NCBI GenBank assembly: GCA_900753305.1
Contig: CAADYR010000147.1
Location: 1 to 25,913 of the forward strand
Length of the DNA stretch: 25,913 nucleotides
Direction of reading: 5' to 3'
Source: Lachnospiraceae bacterium
GTDB lineage: Bacteria > Bacillota > Clostridia > Lachnospirales > Lachnospiraceae
The position numbers and the translations under genes are program-made. The notes under the pieces are model-generated. The model was not told the DNA's origin and did not search any database. It saw only the letters and a program-made list of their open reading frames with translations. Of the stretch, positions 23,329 to 25,913 are shown piece by piece. How positions within the stretch are numbered: the first letter of the stretch is position 1; every line of letters starts with the position of its first letter.

Positions 23329-24609
23329 ATGACAATTCGTGAACAGGCAGCCAGGATGAAGCTTGACAGTCCTAAAATGGCAGCGACAGATATTACAGTG
23401 AGAAATGCGGCATTAGAGAAGATTGCAGAAGCTTTGTTGACCAATAAGGAGAGCATTTTTGAAGCAAATGAAAAGGATATGGAACGTGCCAGAGCGGAAG
23501 AAATATCACCTGCTGTAATCAAGAGATTAAAGTTCAGTGAAACGAAACTGACAGATGCTGTTGCGGGAATCCATAATCTGATCGAATTGCCGGATCCTCT
23601 TTTTCAAATACAGTTAAAACGACAATTGGATGAAGGTCTTACGCTTGTACGGGAAACTTGTCCCATTGGAGTCATAGGAGTCATTTTTGAAGCAAGACCG
23701 GATGCCATGGTACAAATTGCATCTTTGTGTATCAAGAGTGGTAATTGTGCAATTTTAAAGGGCGGAAGTGAGACAAGAGAAACAAATAAAGTACTGTTCT
23801 CACTTATTTATGAGGCTGCTTTATCAAGTGGGTTACCGGAAGGATGCCTGTTTCAGGCACAAATGCGTGATGAGATCGCAGAACTTCTGGCGTGCCATGA
23901 ATCAGTAGATCTGCTGATTCCAAGAGGTTCCAATGCTTTTGTACAGTATATTATGAATAATACCAAAATTCCGGTACTGGGGCATGCAGACGGAATCTGT
24001 CACATATATGTAGACAAGGATTTTGATCTGGAGAAAGCAATTCCTGTTATCATTGATGCAAAAACACAATATACAGCAGCTTGCAATGCAGTAGAAACAC
24101 TGTTGGTACATAAGGATGCGCTTGACAGATTAATGCCGCCATTGCAGAAAGCATTTCAGGAATATAAGATTTCTCTGAGGGCAACACAGGATATTGCAGA
24201 CAAATATGGAAGCGATGTTGCAACTGAGGAGGATTTTGCAACCGAGTATCTGGATCTGATCATTTCGGCAAAGGCAGTTGACAACATTGATGAGGCTGTA
24301 TGGCATATTAACCGCTATGGCTCACATCATACAGACTGCATTATTACAGAAGATATAAAGGCAGCAGAATACTTTATGAGAATGGTTGATTCAGCAGGTG
24401 TTTATCAGAATTGTTCTACCCGGTTCGCAGATGGATTCCGCTATGGATTTGGTGCAGAAGTAGGTATCAGTACAGGTAAGATTCATGCCAGAGGCCCGGT
24501 CGGTCTGGAAGGACTTGTTACATATAAGTATAAACTCTTTGGTTCCGGACAGATTGTCGGTGACTATGCAGAGGGCAGAAAGTCTTTTCATTTTAAGGAA
24601 TTACAATAG
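23329..24609 (+). CDS. proA: Gamma-glutamyl phosphate reductase
   Basis: 426 residues from ATG23329, strong GAGGAGGAG (23314-23322) upstream. NADPH-dependent reduction of gamma-glutamyl phosphate to glutamate semialdehyde, the second step of proline synthesis. Aldehyde dehydrogenase-like fold with PIGVIGVIFEARPD, LKGGSET, RGSNAF and catalytic Cys252 in YTAACNAVETLLVH (family: YPAACNAMETLL). C-terminal KIHARGPVGLEGLVTYKY and GSGQIVGDYAEG are also conserved. proB, its usual immediate neighbour, is separated by three genes here but all run in the same direction. Confidence 0.98.
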   Translation: MTIREQAARMKLDSPKMAATDITVRNAALEKIAEALLTNKESIFEANEKDMERARAEEISPAVIKRLKFSETKLTDAVAGIHNLIELPDPLFQIQLKRQLDEGLTLVRETCPIGVIGVIFEARPDAMVQIASLCIKSGNCAILKGGSETRETNKVLFSLIYEAALSSGLPEGCLFQAQMRDEIAELLACHESVDLLIPRGSNAFVQYIMNNTKIPVLGHADGICHIYVDKDFDLEKAIPVIIDAKTQYTAACNAVETLLVHKDALDRLMPPLQKAFQEYKISLRATQDIADKYGSDVATEEDFATEYLDLIISAKAVDNIDEAVWHINRYGSHHTDCIITEDIKAAEYFMRMVDSAGVYQNCSTRFADGFRYGFGAEVGISTGKIHARGPVGLEGLVTYKYKLFGSGQIVGDYAEGRKSFHFKELQ

Positions 24610-24622
24610 ACAAAGGTAGTTT

Positions 24623-25913
24623 ATGAATATTAAAGTTCAGGTTTGTGGATTAGTATTATTGATCATATTATTTCTTTTATATTGTCGTCAGCGTACGCTT
24701 CCGACTTATTCCAAACGCGCATTTTTGAGAATTTATTTCTCAACGTGCATATGTGTTCTTATGGATATTGCATCCGTTATATTTATAGAATATGCTGCAA
24801 TATTACCCGGTATATTGGTGGACTTTGTCTGTAAGAGTTATTTGATCACGTTGATTCTGACGGCATTTTGCGGTGTGCTGTATATAGGAGTAGATATTAA
24901 GTTTCACAGTGCGGATTTCAGAAAGAAAGAAATACTGATCGGATTTATGACAGCAGGAATTTGTGTGGCTATATATGTACTGCCGATTCAGATTTTCTGT
25001 GATTCGCTAACCCACATTGTGTATACATATGGAAAAGCAGCATACATGACATATGTAGGAGCTGTAGGGCTTATTATTCTGAATTTCATATTGATCATAA
25101 AGTATCATCAGCATATTCAGGTACGTAAACGGAATGCGATGCTTTTGTGGATGGTTATATGGATATCATCAGCAGTGATCCAGTTTATTGATGCACAACT
25201 GCTGGTTGTTGGATTTGCCAGTTGTCTGGGGGTTGTGATCAGTTACCTTCAGTTTGAGAATCCGGAGATTAATCTGGATCGTGAGAGTGGTATGTACAAC
25301 CAAATGGCATTTTATCAGTTTCTGCAGCAAATATATTTTGATAAATCATCTTATGGCGCATTTATTCTTATCAATGATCACTATTTTGCAAGGGATTATT
25401 CAAAAGAGAAGACAGAACAGATCATTGGTAAACTGCTTAAATTAAAAGGAGCCGGGGTATTTAAGACAGCAGATGATGAAATTGTTATGCTTATGGATAA
25501 AAGACAATGGAACACATTTGATATGGAGAATACCTGCAAAGAAGCACTCAATGATGTCATTGGCAGCAGAACTGCCAATGAATTGAAAGTATTATTTATG
25601 CCGGATTGTAGAGTTATTCCTCATCCGGAGGATTTCTTCGCTTTGCTCAGATATTGTCGTAGAAATAAAATAAAGAAATCTACGCGTTCGTTTGTTTATA
25701 TAGATGAAGCGGTAGTTCGGGATATGTTCCGTGAGAATGAACTGTTCAAAAAAGTAGAAGATGCTATTAAATCTAATCGTATTGAAGTATTTTATCAGCC
25801 GATTTATTCTACCAGACACAGGAAATTTACCAGTGCAGAAGCTTTGGTACGTATGTATGATGAACAGGGAAATCTGTTGCCTGTTTTTGAATCAATCAAA
25901 GCATCGGAAGAGA
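24623..25913 (+). CDS. Membrane GGDEF/EAL-type cyclic-di-GMP protein, partial
   Basis: At least 430 residues; cut by the right edge. AAAGG (24612-24616) is six bases before ATG24623. N-terminal region (~1-215) holds about six hydrophobic segments in a 7TM-sensor style. Next comes a GGDEF-like stretch: DRESGMYNQMAF (~222-233) corresponds to the D-xx-TG-xxN-R-xAF start, but the catalytic loop reads TADDEIVML instead of GG(D/E)EF, so it should be inactive as a cyclase. Then an EAL-domain start: VFYQPIYSTRHRKFTSAEALVRM (~389-411), with the EAL signature present. The rest of the EAL domain lies outside, so phosphodiesterase activity cannot be judged. It follows proA by 13 bases; cotranscription with proA is possible but may be fortuitous. 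Confidence 0.82.
   Translation, partial: MNIKVQVCGLVLLIILFLLYCRQRTLPTYSKRAFLRIYFSTCICVLMDIASVIFIEYAAILPGILVDFVCKSYLITLILTAFCGVLYIGVDIKFHSADFRKKEILIGFMTAGICVAIYVLPIQIFCDSLTHIVYTYGKAAYMTYVGAVGLIILNFILIIKYHQHIQVRKRNAMLLWMVIWISSAVIQFIDAQLLVVGFASCLGVVISYLQFENPEINLDRESGMYNQMAFYQFLQQIYFDKSSYGAFILINDHYFARDYSKEKTEQIIGKLLKLKGAGVFKTADDEIVMLMDKRQWNTFDMENTCKEALNDVIGSRTANELKVLFMPDCRVIPHPEDFFALLRYCRRNKIKKSTRSFVYIDEAVVRDMFRENELFKKVEDAIKSNRIEVFYQPIYSTRHRKFTSAEALVRMYDEQGNLLPVFESIKASEE

Noticed and set aside
1..25913. CRISPR arrays, insertion sequences, toxin-antitoxin or phage-defence genes
   Set aside because: No regularly spaced repeats, transposase motifs or defence-type domains were found; the content is housekeeping and sporulation-related.

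Overview
The window reads as a low-GC, spore-forming Firmicute chromosome, most likely a member of the Lachnospiraceae (Clostridia). I infer this from protein character and synteny: paired tepA-ftsK/spoIIIE, the yqfC-yqfD-phoH-yqfF-like-ybeY block, a SpoVB/MurJ-type flippase, a formate-THF ligase and an NfnAB/SudBA-type flavoprotein pair. Genus is not resolved. Every protein gene lies on the + strand, most gaps are under 120 bases, and there are no insertion sequences, prophage genes, CRISPR arrays or signs of a mobile island. No stretch of more than 300 bases lacks a gene.

Layout. 1-355: the last ~85 bases of a 23S rRNA gene, then tRNA-Glu(UUC), tRNA-Val(UAC) and an intrinsic terminator; no 5S gene follows the 23S. 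366-4337: a small unrecognised acidic protein, a ClpP-like TepA protease and the FtsK/SpoIIIE DNA translocase, with two good sigma-A-type promoters. 4448-7638: formate-tetrahydrofolate ligase, a hairpin, and a zinc-ribbon/membrane/TPR/FN3-associated-repeat surface protein. 7677-11308: a promoter with a palindrome in its spacer, the NfnA and NfnB electron-transfer flavoproteins, a second zinc-ribbon membrane protein, rlmH (apparently starting at AUU), and a terminator.

11328-17225: the sporulation/RNA-metabolism block yqfC, yqfD, phoH, a 7TM-HD (PgpH/YqfF) relative whose HD catalytic residues are lost, ybeY, and a SpoVB/MurJ flippase. 17302-20845: a membrane-anchored BofC-like protein and two unrelated-fold FAD flavoproteins (HI0933 family; COG2509-type). 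20906-24609: the proline genes proB and proA, separated by a DUF896 gene, 5-formyl-THF cyclo-ligase and the flavin-dependent thymidylate synthase thyX. 24623 to the window end: the start of a membrane GGDEF/EAL-type cyclic-di-GMP protein with a degenerate GGDEF region, cut by the window edge.

Functional themes are folate one-carbon metabolism (fhs, 5-FCL, thyX), ferredoxin/NAD(P)H electron traffic (nfnAB), ribosome maturation (rlmH, ybeY, rRNA/tRNA), sporulation and envelope (ftsK/spoIIIE, yqfC, yqfD, spoVB-like, bofC-like) and proline synthesis. I do not see a novel multi-gene defence or mobile system. The most noteworthy points are the AUU start of rlmH, the HD-dead PgpH relative in the canonical yqfF slot, the 23S without a downstream 5S, and the uncharacterised zinc-ribbon membrane proteins flanking nfnAB.
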